Assembly: GCA_031289235.1 (NCBI GenBank)
Contig: JAITPU010000034.1
Location: 1-14,400 of the forward strand
DNA: 14,400 nucleotides
Direction of reading: 5' to 3'
Source of the DNA: Eubacteriales Family XIII. Incertae Sedis bacterium
GTDB lineage: Bacteria > Bacillota > Clostridia > Peptostreptococcales > Anaerovoracaceae
Shown here in pieces: positions 6,720 to 13,255 of this stretch (positions within the stretch are counted from its first letter, which is position 1; each line of letters begins with the position of its first letter). The notes under the pieces were generated by a model. That model searched no databases. It had not been told where the DNA came from and saw only the letters and a program-made list of their open reading frames with translations. Both the position numbers and the translations under genes were made by a program.

Positions 6720-6748
6720 ATTCTAACATGGCGGTCAAAAGCTGTCAA
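6720..6748 (-). promoter_or_regulatory. Promoter of the tRNA-Lys gene
   Basis: On the - strand, TTGACA (6748-6743) and TAGAAT (6725-6720) are separated by exactly 17 bp. This matches the sigma-A consensus at 11 of 12 positions. Transcription should start near 6713, leaving a 5' leader of about 95 nt to be removed by RNase P before the tRNA 5' end at 6618. Confidence 0.8.
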
Positions 6749-6891
6749 TCAAAAAATCCTCAGGGACAATTGCTGTTTCGCAATTATTGTAACTGTCAAA
6801 GGTTCTCCCGTAAACAAGCAGGAGGAACGCTGTCATCCCCCTCCCCGTGACGCGAGTTCTGCGATTGCGGACGGTTTTTTTCCACTTTTCA

Positions 6892-6920
6892 TTGCTTATG
6901 CTCCCAAGATATATTATAAT
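6892..6920 (+). promoter_or_regulatory. Promoter of the zinc-ribbon protein gene
   Basis: TTGCTT (6892-6897) is followed after 17 bp by a perfect TATAAT (6915-6920). Transcription would start near 6927, giving a leader of about 208 nt before the ATG at 7135. It is divergent from the tRNA-Lys promoter, with about 145 bp between the two -35 boxes. Confidence 0.75.
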
Positions 6921-7000
6921 TGAGACGACGATTCGGAGCTTTAATCAAGGCTATTCAAACAGGGACGGATTTTTTCACAGATCAATCATGAACCGCCAAA

Positions 7001-7017
7001 CGCGCCGCAGAGGCGCG
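7001..7017 (+). other. GC-rich hairpin in the leader of the zinc-ribbon gene
   Basis: CGCGCC (7001-7006) pairs perfectly with GGCGCG (7012-7017) across a GCAGA loop. There is no T tract after it (CACAGACG follows), so it is not a terminator. It may stabilise or structure the long leader; any regulatory role is a guess. Confidence 0.4.
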
Positions 7018-7122
7018 CACAGACGTATGTTAACGCGCAGGATTCGCCTGTTTGCTTTCGATACGCGGGGTGTCACTTGAATCGTTTCACTGATTTTAAA
7101 ATTACGGCTGAAATTCTTGGAT

Positions 7123-7137
7123 GGGAGAACGCTGATG
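7123..7137 (+). promoter_or_regulatory. Ribosome binding site deciding the start of the zinc-ribbon protein
   Basis: GGGAGA (7123-7128) sits 6 nt before ATG 7135-7137. This favours the ATG over the in-frame TTG at 7117, which would start before the ribosome site and put six extra residues ahead of the conserved MYCKECG. Confidence 0.75.
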
Positions 7138-8547
7138 TACTGCAAAGAATGCGGGAATCTGCTCGACGACACCGATCTGATATGCAGAGTTTGCGGATCA
7201 GAAACCGGCGGGCAACAAAACGCGGCACAGAAAAAGGAAGCGTCTTTTCAATCCGCTTCGCTCATTTTGGGAGAGAGAAACTCCGCGGCTCTTGTTTCGT
7301 CAGGTTTCACTCCGCCGGAAAGCTCGGAACATAATCCCGGCCCTGCCGAGGAACCGCAGGACGAAACCGCTGTCCGCATACATTTAGAAGGGCCGACGGA
7401 AAAAACGAACGATGAAACAGACGAACTAAAAGCGGACGCGATTTTAGACCATTGGCCGGAAACGGCAAATATCACGCCAAATGGTGAAAAATTGAAAATC
7501 GGCGAAGAATTTCAATGGAACGTCCGCGGTTTTCCGGGAAGGGAACCGCGAAAGACGGATGATATTGATTTCAACTGGAATCCGAACGATTTGAAAAAAA
7601 CAGACATTTACGCTTACGCTGAAAGGGCAAGCGTTCAGTCGGAATTGGAAAAGGAGATTCCGGCGCGGCTCGCTGTATCGGAAACCCGCGACGGCGATTC
7701 TTTTTTTATGAAAACCGAACAGGGACAGAGCGAGGAAGGGTTCGGCGGCGGCGCGGGAAACAATGATAAATTTTTCACATTCAACCGGAAAAATGAAGAG
7801 TTTCAAAAACTATTGGACGAAGAATATGAACGCCTGAAACAATATGATACCGCCGGCATGACGGAGGCGAGAAAAATAATAATCGGCGAAGACGATCCCC
7901 CGCTTGAAAATGACTTGAAGTCAAACGCGAACACATCGTCGGACGAAGGAAGGAAAAGCGCTTCCGACATAAAGCGGGAGGCGGCGATAAGCAAAAGGAT
8001 TGTCGCAGAATCCGAAGCGATTCCGCCGGAAACGGCGGTTAAGGCAGCTGAAAAAGCGGTTGAAACTGAAGATGCTGCCTCAGGATTTACCGGCGACGGA
8101 AACGGCTGCGATATTGGCGCGCCGACTGAACAACCCGCGTCCGGATCACAGTCAGAAACGGCGGACGATACAAATCTGAAGAAAAAGAATATAAAGGAAA
8201 CGTCATTACCGACTGGGCAAAACGAGACTGATAAGGCCGGCAAAGTCGTTTCCGCCAGAACTGCCGGAATCCAAAGGTCCATTGCCATAGACCCGCTCAT
8301 AAGCAAGGCTTTTGATGCTTTGGAGATAGAACGCCGGAAATCGGAGAAACGGCGGCGTGGCGCGAACGTATGGCTCACGCTGCTCATATTCATTTTGTTG
8401 GCCGGCGCCTCGGCAGCTGTGATAATCTGTTTTTTCCCCGAAAGCGCGGCGGCATATTGGATAAACAGCGCGGCGGCCGCTGTAACGGGCGTCGTTGAAA
8501 ACAGTCTTTACAGCATTCGGGCATTGTTTGCTTCCAATATCCAATGA
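7135..8547 (+). CDS. Zinc-ribbon protein with long acidic linker and C-terminal membrane helix
   Basis: This protein of 470 residues is of unknown function. It begins MYCKECGNLLDD with Cys3, Cys6, Cys17 and Cys20 in two CxxC knuckles, the usual N-terminal zinc ribbon of many Bacillota membrane proteins. A long, charged and probably disordered linker follows, rich in Glu, Asp, Lys and Ala. Within it are blocks that look selected rather than random: EFQWNVRGFP (125-134), DIDFNWN (143-149) and DKFFTFNRKNEEFQKLLDEE (211-230). I associate these WN-containing blocks with a clostridial family annotated only as zinc-ribbon proteins. A basic patch (RRKSEKRRRG) precedes one membrane helix at about 412-434 and a short tail of about 36 residues. 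By the positive-inside rule the linker and ribbon would be cytoplasmic. The gene has its own promoter and long leader. It is followed after its stop by a Rex-type site, so it is probably a separate transcription unit from pckA, although no terminator is visible between them. Confidence 0.8.
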   Translation: MYCKECGNLLDDTDLICRVCGSETGGQQNAAQKKEASFQSASLILGERNSAALVSSGFTPPESSEHNPGPAEEPQDETAVRIHLEGPTEKTNDETDELKADAILDHWPETANITPNGEKLKIGEEFQWNVRGFPGREPRKTDDIDFNWNPNDLKKTDIYAYAERASVQSELEKEIPARLAVSETRDGDSFFMKTEQGQSEEGFGGGAGNNDKFFTFNRKNEEFQKLLDEEYERLKQYDTAGMTEARKIIIGEDDPPLENDLKSNANTSSDEGRKSASDIKREAAISKRIVAESEAIPPETAVKAAEKAVETEDAASGFTGDGNGCDIGAPTEQPASGSQSETADDTNLKKKNIKETSLPTGQNETDKAGKVVSARTAGIQRSIAIDPLISKAFDALEIERRKSEKRRRGANVWLTLLIFILLAGASAAVIICFFPESAAAYWINSAAAAVTGVVENSLYSIRALFASNIQ

Positions 8548-8565
8548 TTGATAAATATTTAACAA
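8548..8565. promoter_or_regulatory. Candidate Rex (NADH/NAD+-responsive repressor) operator upstream of pckA
   Basis: TTGATAAATATTTAACAA has half-sites TTGATAA and TTAACAA separated by 4 bp. The clostridial Rex consensus is TTGTTAA-N4-TTAACAA; this site differs at one of 14 specified positions. It begins directly after the stop codon of the zinc-ribbon gene and ends 60 bp before the pckA ATG. Rex represses fermentation and redox-balance genes when NADH is low and leaves DNA when NADH rises. Control of PEP carboxykinase by Rex would fit a PEP/oxaloacetate branch in fermentation. Rex itself is not in this window. A weak promoter candidate, TTCAAA (8567-8572)-N18-TATACA (8591-8596), lies just downstream. 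Confidence 0.6.
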
Positions 8566-8625
8566 ATTCAAACGTACAAAACGTGTGATTTATACAAGCA
8601 TAGCATATTTGAAAGGGGAAGAGAA

Positions 8626-10281
8626 ATGTCTACAAAATCAAAATTTCCGAGAGAACAGATCAATGCGGGAAACAGAGCTTTTTCCGCATCGAGGACGACG
8701 ATCGAAACCGCCTTCTATGGAAATAACGTGGAAAAACGCGTAGATTTGAAGGAAGCCTATGAAATGGCCAAGCGCGCTCAGGGAACCGTCGTTACGGACA
8801 TGCCGGTTTTTGAACCTGAAAAAATCGGCCTGCCGGCCGGCGCGAGCGTGCTGCTTTTCAACGACGGGGAAACCGTCGGGCGCTTCGCGGGAGCGCGGGT
8901 AATATTAGGGGAAAAGGGCGTGGACGAAGGCGAAATCGCCAAGGTGCTGCGCGAAGCGGTCTTCCAGACCAGATACAAAACCATGTATCACACTCAGGCA
9001 TACATCGGCTTAGACGAAGATTTCATCATCAAGGCAAACCTGCTGATCCCGAAAACCTATGAAAACACCCTTTATAACTGGCTGCTGAACTTTCAGTACA
9101 TCAATCCGTTCTACGACGAAATGTATTTAAAATCCAAGCCCGTGGGCGATGAACCGGATATTTTCATTCTTTCGGATCCGGATTTCAAACATCCGAAATT
9201 CCCGGACGGACTTGCGTATTTTGATCCGGAGCATAACTGCGCCTGCCTTCTCGGGATGCGTTATTTCGGAGAGCATAAGAAAGGTACTCTTACGCTCGCA
9301 TGGGGCATCGCCAACAGGAACGGATACGCGTCCTGCCATGGCGGACTCAAGCGGATGATCAGAAAAGACGGAAAAAAACACGTCCTCGGAGTATTCGGCC
9401 TTTCGGGATCGGGCAAATCTACGCTGACTCACGCAAAGCACGCCGGTAAATACGATGTTACCGTCCTGCACGACGACGCATACATTATTTCCTCCGAGAA
9501 CGGATCGACCGTGGCGCTGGAACCTTCTTATTTCGACAAAACTCAGGACTATCCGCTGACTTCCCCGGACAACAAATTCCTGATCACCGTGCAAAACTGC
9601 GGCGCGACGCCGGACGAAAACGGCAAGACAGTCCTCGTCACCGAGGATATCCGAAACGGTAACGGCCGTGCTATCAAATCCAAGCTGTGGGCCGTAAACC
9701 GGGTGGACAAGATGGATGAACCCATCAACTCCATCGTATGGCTTATGAAGGATCACTCGCTGCCGCCTGTCGTCAAAATAGAAAACCCCGTATTGGCGTC
9801 GGCCATGGGAGCCTGTCTGGCGACAAAACGGACCACAGCGGAAAAGCTGGCGGAAGGCGTGGACAGGGACGCGCTCGTGTTCGAACCCTACGCGAATCCG
9901 TTCAGAACATATCCGCTCGCGGAAGATTATGAAAAATTTAAATATCTCTTTGAAAAGCGAGGCGTCGCCTGTTATGTGATCAATACCGGCCATTTTCTGT
10001 CCGGGAAAATCCCGAAAGAAGCCACAATCGGCATCTTAGAAGCGATTGTGGACGGAAGCGCGGATTTCAAGAATTTTGGGCCCCTGTCCGAAATAAAAAC
10101 CATCGACGTGACCGGCTTCGTTCCTGATTTCAACGACGCCGCCTATATTGAACTTCTGAAAAAACAGATGGAAGGTAGAATCGTTTACATAGATTCGCTG
10201 AAGACTTTCAAAGGCGGAAGAGACGAACTCCCGGCCGAGGCGAGAAGCGGCCTGGAAAATATTACCAGGAAAATACGCTGA
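8626..10281 (+). CDS. pckA: Phosphoenolpyruvate carboxykinase, ATP type (divergent)
   Basis: This 551-residue protein interconverts oxaloacetate + ATP and phosphoenolpyruvate + CO2 + ADP in the cytoplasm. It has the PEPCK-specific P-loop GLSGSGKST (258-266; usual GLSGTGKTT) and kinase-2 motif VLHDDAY (280-286; usual GDDEH). YFGEHKKGT (213-221) matches the conserved YAGEMKKG block with its active-site Lys. His238 in YASCHGG is a plausible match to the metal-binding His, and GRFAGAR (85-91) may hold the substrate-binding Arg. These alignments are by eye. Length is close to the usual 520-550. The N-terminus (NRAFSASRTTIETAFYGNN) and several active-site neighbours are unlike the E. coli enzyme, so it belongs to a divergent, probably clostridial branch. 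AAGGGGAAG just before the ATG at 8626 is a good ribosome site. A Rex-type operator lies 60 bp upstream. The UPF0182 gene starts 40 bp downstream, suggesting co-transcription. In anaerobes the enzyme may run gluconeogenically or to capture ATP from PEP; direction is not shown by sequence. Confidence 0.85.
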   Translation: MSTKSKFPREQINAGNRAFSASRTTIETAFYGNNVEKRVDLKEAYEMAKRAQGTVVTDMPVFEPEKIGLPAGASVLLFNDGETVGRFAGARVILGEKGVDEGEIAKVLREAVFQTRYKTMYHTQAYIGLDEDFIIKANLLIPKTYENTLYNWLLNFQYINPFYDEMYLKSKPVGDEPDIFILSDPDFKHPKFPDGLAYFDPEHNCACLLGMRYFGEHKKGTLTLAWGIANRNGYASCHGGLKRMIRKDGKKHVLGVFGLSGSGKSTLTHAKHAGKYDVTVLHDDAYIISSENGSTVALEPSYFDKTQDYPLTSPDNKFLITVQNCGATPDENGKTVLVTEDIRNGNGRAIKSKLWAVNRVDKMDEPINSIVWLMKDHSLPPVVKIENPVLASAMGACLATKRTTAEKLAEGVDRDALVFEPYANPFRTYPLAEDYEKFKYLFEKRGVACYVINTGHFLSGKIPKEATIGILEAIVDGSADFKNFGPLSEIKTIDVTGFVPDFNDAAYIELLKKQMEGRIVYIDSLKTFKGGRDELPAEARSGLENITRKIR

Positions 10282-10306
10282 TTTCATTTATATTACTACG
10301 GAGGTT

Positions 10307-10324
10307 AAGGGGGATATAGTTTTG
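10307..10324 (+). promoter_or_regulatory. Ribosome binding site and TTG start of the UPF0182 gene
   Basis: AAGGGGG (10307-10313) is 8 nt before TTG 10322-10324, which begins a typical MKKNTKPILT membrane N-terminus. A GGAGG at 10300-10304 is 17 nt from the TTG and too far to serve it. TTG is a less efficient start, so translation may be modest. Confidence 0.7.
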
Positions 10325-13234
10325 AAAAAAAACACCAAACCGATTCTGACGATTGTTGTAATCATTCTGCTGGGCATCGTAGCGGGATTCAGCGGGCTGA
10401 TCGGATTCGTCACAGATTACCTTTGGTTTAAGGAACTCGGATATATTGCCGTGTTCTTCAAACAGCTTTTCACGCAGCTCAAGATCGGCGTACCTACATT
10501 CATCCTCCTCGCCGTGCTTGCGTACATTTACCTGCAAATACTTAAAAAAAGCTATTTCAAAAAGGTCAAAACCTTGAGGCCGCCCATAAACTCAAAGATA
10601 CTGAACTGGATCGCCCTTGCTTTGGCCGCGGTTTTCAGTGCCGCGATCACCTGGCTGGCGGTTACGAGCCTGTGGTTTGAGATATTGAAATTCACCAACA
10701 GCTCGGAATTTGGCCTCTTGGATCCGGTCTTCAATTTGGACGTATCTTTCTATGTTTTCCGACTGCAGTTCATTACAGAGTTGAACCGGATTCTGATCGG
10801 CGTGCTCGTCGCTTTCGCGATATTGACCTTCCTCTATTATTTCATCCTCATCGCTCTTTGCCGCCCGAAAATATTCGACGCGGTGGAAAACGCCGAGTCC
10901 GCAGATGGCGCCAATTCCGGCGGCGCTTACGGTAGTTTCAACGATATTTTCGGAAAATTCGGAGAAGCTTTCAATAAAATGGGGGGCGGCGGCGCTTTCA
11001 GCTCTAAACAACAGAAAACTCAATTCAACAGCGTCAATTTTAAAGAACTGCTGAGTATAGCCTCAAGTCAGATCGGCATTTTAGGCGTGATCTTTTTCCT
11101 CGCGATAGGCGTGAATTTCTTCCTGAAGCAGTATGATTTGCTGTATTCTCACACAGGTGTGCTTTACGGCGCGGGTTTTACGGATATCAACGTCACGCTG
11201 TGGATATACCGGGCGATGATCGCCTTGTCGGTTCTGGCCGCCATATTTTTCGCGGCAAGCCTCAAAAGAAAAAAATATCGGAGCATGTTGACCATACCGG
11301 TCATTATGATAGTTTTTAGCGCGCTCGGAAGCGGCGCCAGTACGTTCGTTCAGAACCTCGTCGTTTCTCCGGACGAAATCAACAAGGAAAGCCAAGACCT
11401 CGCGTACAACATAGAATTTACGCAGAAGGCGTATGGGCTGAACAATGTGGTGGTCAAGCCTTTCGCCGCGGAAAACAACCTGACAAAGGAAGATATCCAA
11501 AACAACATGGAGACCATCTCCAACATCCGCATCAACGACTATACGCCCGCGGAGCAATTTTATAACCAGACCCAGAGCATACGCCAATACTACGCCTTCG
11601 ACGGCGTGGACGTGGACAGGTATATGGTAAACGGGGAATATACCCAGACTTTCCTTTCAGCCAGAGAAATCGACGAAAGCAAGATACGGCAGGAATGGCT
11701 GAACACTCACCTGAAATACACTCACGGCTACGGCATCACCCTTTCCCGGGTGGACAAGGTAACCGCCAGCGGCCAGCCGGACATGCTGATCCGGAACATT
11801 CCGCCGGTTTCCGACGTCGCTGAAATCAATATCACGCGGCCCGAAATTTATTTCGGGGAACTGACGAACAACTACATACTGACGAATACCGACGAAGAAG
11901 AATTCGATTATCCTGACGGTGAAAACAACACCTACACCATATACGAAGGAACCGCGGGCATTAAGCTGAATCCGCTCAACAAAATCCTGTTCGCGATAAG
12001 GGAGCAGAGCATGAAGCTTCTTGTTTCCAGCAATATAACGAGCGATTCCAAAATCCTCATAAACAGAAACATCAAAAACCGCGTCAGCAAGATCATGCCG
12101 TATCTTTCCTACGATCAGGATCCGTATATCGTGACCGCTGACGGAAAGCTTTACTGGATATTAGACGCTTATACGACCAGCGCTTATTACCCGTATTCCG
12201 AACCTTTCAACTCGCAAACCGACATAAACTATATCAGAAATTCTGTGAAAATCGTCATCGACGCCTATAACGGCAATACTGACTACTATCTCGTGGACGA
12301 AAACGATCCGGTAGCCAACACTTATATGAAGATATATCCCTCGCTGTTTAAAACTTTCGATCAAATGCCGGAATCCCTGCGGCAGCACGTGCGCTATCCC
12401 AATCAAATCCTTAATATTCAGGCGAACGTCTATAAAAGGTATCATATGACGGACGTCAAGGTATTCTATCAGGGCGAAGATCTGTGGGACATATCAAAAG
12501 AAATCTTCGGCACGGAAGAAGTCTCCATGACGCCGAATTATTATATCATGAAGATCCCGGGTGAAGAGCGGGTGGAATTCATCAATTCGATCCCGTACAC
12601 GCCGAAGGATAAGGTGAACATGACGGGGCTTCTCGTGGCGAGAAACGATGGAGACAAATACGGCGAATTGATCCTTTACCAACTGCCCAAGAACAAGATC
12701 ATTTACGGGCCCATGCAGATCGAAGCTCAGATCAACCAGCACACCACCATATCCAAGGAATTCTCTCTGTGGACCAACGCGGGTTCAAAATATAACCGCG
12801 GCAATATGTTCGTCATTCCGATCGAACAGTCTCTGGTCTATGTGGAGCCGGTCTATCTGGAAGCGGAAAACTCCAGCCTTCCGGAAGTAAAGCGCGTGAT
12901 CGTGGCCTACGGCGACCGAATCGCGTATGAGCCTACGCTGGCCGCCGCCTTAGATTCCCTGTTCGGCAGCGGCGCCGGTACGCAGGCCGAAAGCGGAAGC
13001 TCGGACGAACCGGAACCGGAAATCGGCGAATTTTCGGACGAACAGCTGATTCAAATGGCAAACGCGGCTTACACCAACGCCGTAGAAGCCCAACGGCTCG
13101 GCGACTGGACCACATACGGCGCGGAACTTAAAAAATTAGAACAATATCTGTCTCTGCTGCTCCCGGAAGAAGATATCACAGCGGACGAAACCGCGAACAA
13201 CGTCTTGGCCGAAGAAGCGGACACTTTGGAGTAA
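10322..13234 (+). CDS. UPF0182 family membrane protein
   Basis: This 970-residue protein belongs to the UPF0182 (COG1615) family, whose function is not known. Seven membrane helices are visible at about 8-30, 57-75, 93-118, 157-179, 249-270, 293-314 and 321-343. The family motif FGLLDPVFNLDVSFYVFRLQF-type segment is at about 130-150 (key residues DPVF and DVSFYVF). A Gly-rich loop (about 199-225, with MGGGGAF) lies between helices 4 and 5. The large remainder (about 345-970) is probably extracytoplasmic and contains the conserved YFGELTNNYILTNT block followed by EFDYPDGE and YEGTAGIKLNPLNKI. The end has an acidic Ser/Glu linker (about 890-910) and a helical tail with AQRLGDWTTYGAELKKLEQY, typical for the family. 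The length is normal and the frame intact. It lies 40 bp after pckA and 21 bp before serS, so it is likely in one transcript with them. The linkage does not reveal its role. Confidence 0.88.
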   Translation: MKKNTKPILTIVVIILLGIVAGFSGLIGFVTDYLWFKELGYIAVFFKQLFTQLKIGVPTFILLAVLAYIYLQILKKSYFKKVKTLRPPINSKILNWIALALAAVFSAAITWLAVTSLWFEILKFTNSSEFGLLDPVFNLDVSFYVFRLQFITELNRILIGVLVAFAILTFLYYFILIALCRPKIFDAVENAESADGANSGGAYGSFNDIFGKFGEAFNKMGGGGAFSSKQQKTQFNSVNFKELLSIASSQIGILGVIFFLAIGVNFFLKQYDLLYSHTGVLYGAGFTDINVTLWIYRAMIALSVLAAIFFAASLKRKKYRSMLTIPVIMIVFSALGSGASTFVQNLVVSPDEINKESQDLAYNIEFTQKAYGLNNVVVKPFAAENNLTKEDIQNNMETISNIRINDYTPAEQFYNQTQSIRQYYAFDGVDVDRYMVNGEYTQTFLSAREIDESKIRQEWLNTHLKYTHGYGITLSRVDKVTASGQPDMLIRNIPPVSDVAEINITRPEIYFGELTNNYILTNTDEEEFDYPDGENNTYTIYEGTAGIKLNPLNKILFAIREQSMKLLVSSNITSDSKILINRNIKNRVSKIMPYLSYDQDPYIVTADGKLYWILDAYTTSAYYPYSEPFNSQTDINYIRNSVKIVIDAYNGNTDYYLVDENDPVANTYMKIYPSLFKTFDQMPESLRQHVRYPNQILNIQANVYKRYHMTDVKVFYQGEDLWDISKEIFGTEEVSMTPNYYIMKIPGEERVEFINSIPYTPKDKVNMTGLLVARNDGDKYGELILYQLPKNKIIYGPMQIEAQINQHTTISKEFSLWTNAGSKYNRGNMFVIPIEQSLVYVEPVYLEAENSSLPEVKRVIVAYGDRIAYEPTLAAALDSLFGSGAGTQAESGSSDEPEPEIGEFSDEQLIQMANAAYTNAVEAQRLGDWTTYGAELKKLEQYLSLLLPEEDITADETANNVLAEEADTLE

Positions 13235-13255
13235 GAACGCGCGCGGGAGAAATTC

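Larger units (their letters stand above)
6619..7134. other. Divergent intergenic region and leader of the zinc-ribbon gene
   Basis: No gene is supported in this 516-bp stretch. It holds the tRNA leader and promoter (to 6748, - strand), then a small inverted repeat AATTGC-N6-GCAATT (6768-6785). A strong + strand promoter (6892-6920) and a leader of about 200 nt up to the ATG at 7135 follow. The leader contains a GC-rich hairpin (7001-7017). Small open frames here (for example 30 residues, 6988-7080, very Arg-rich) lack a Shine-Dalgarno site and look like chance. I do not recognise a known riboswitch or T-box. Confidence 0.55.

Noticed and set aside
6635..6923. Overlapping + strand frames of 71 and 77 codons upstream of the zinc-ribbon gene
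   Set aside because: They overlap the tRNA-Lys promoter and the zinc-ribbon promoter, lack ribosome sites and show no protein-like features.
6988..7080. 30-residue Arg-rich frame starting ATG 6988 in the leader of the zinc-ribbon gene
   Set aside because: There is no Shine-Dalgarno site before the ATG, and the composition reflects a GC-rich hairpin. Not supported as a leader peptide.
9127..9993. Long open frame (288 codons) on the - strand inside pckA
   Set aside because: It lies wholly opposite a clearly coding gene with conserved motifs, shows no recognisable domain, and has the His/Arg-rich composition expected from an antisense shadow.
13235..13255. Possible T-box or serine-responsive leader before serS
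   Set aside because: Only 21 bp separate the UPF0182 stop from the serS ATG, and no specifier hairpin or antiterminator is present.
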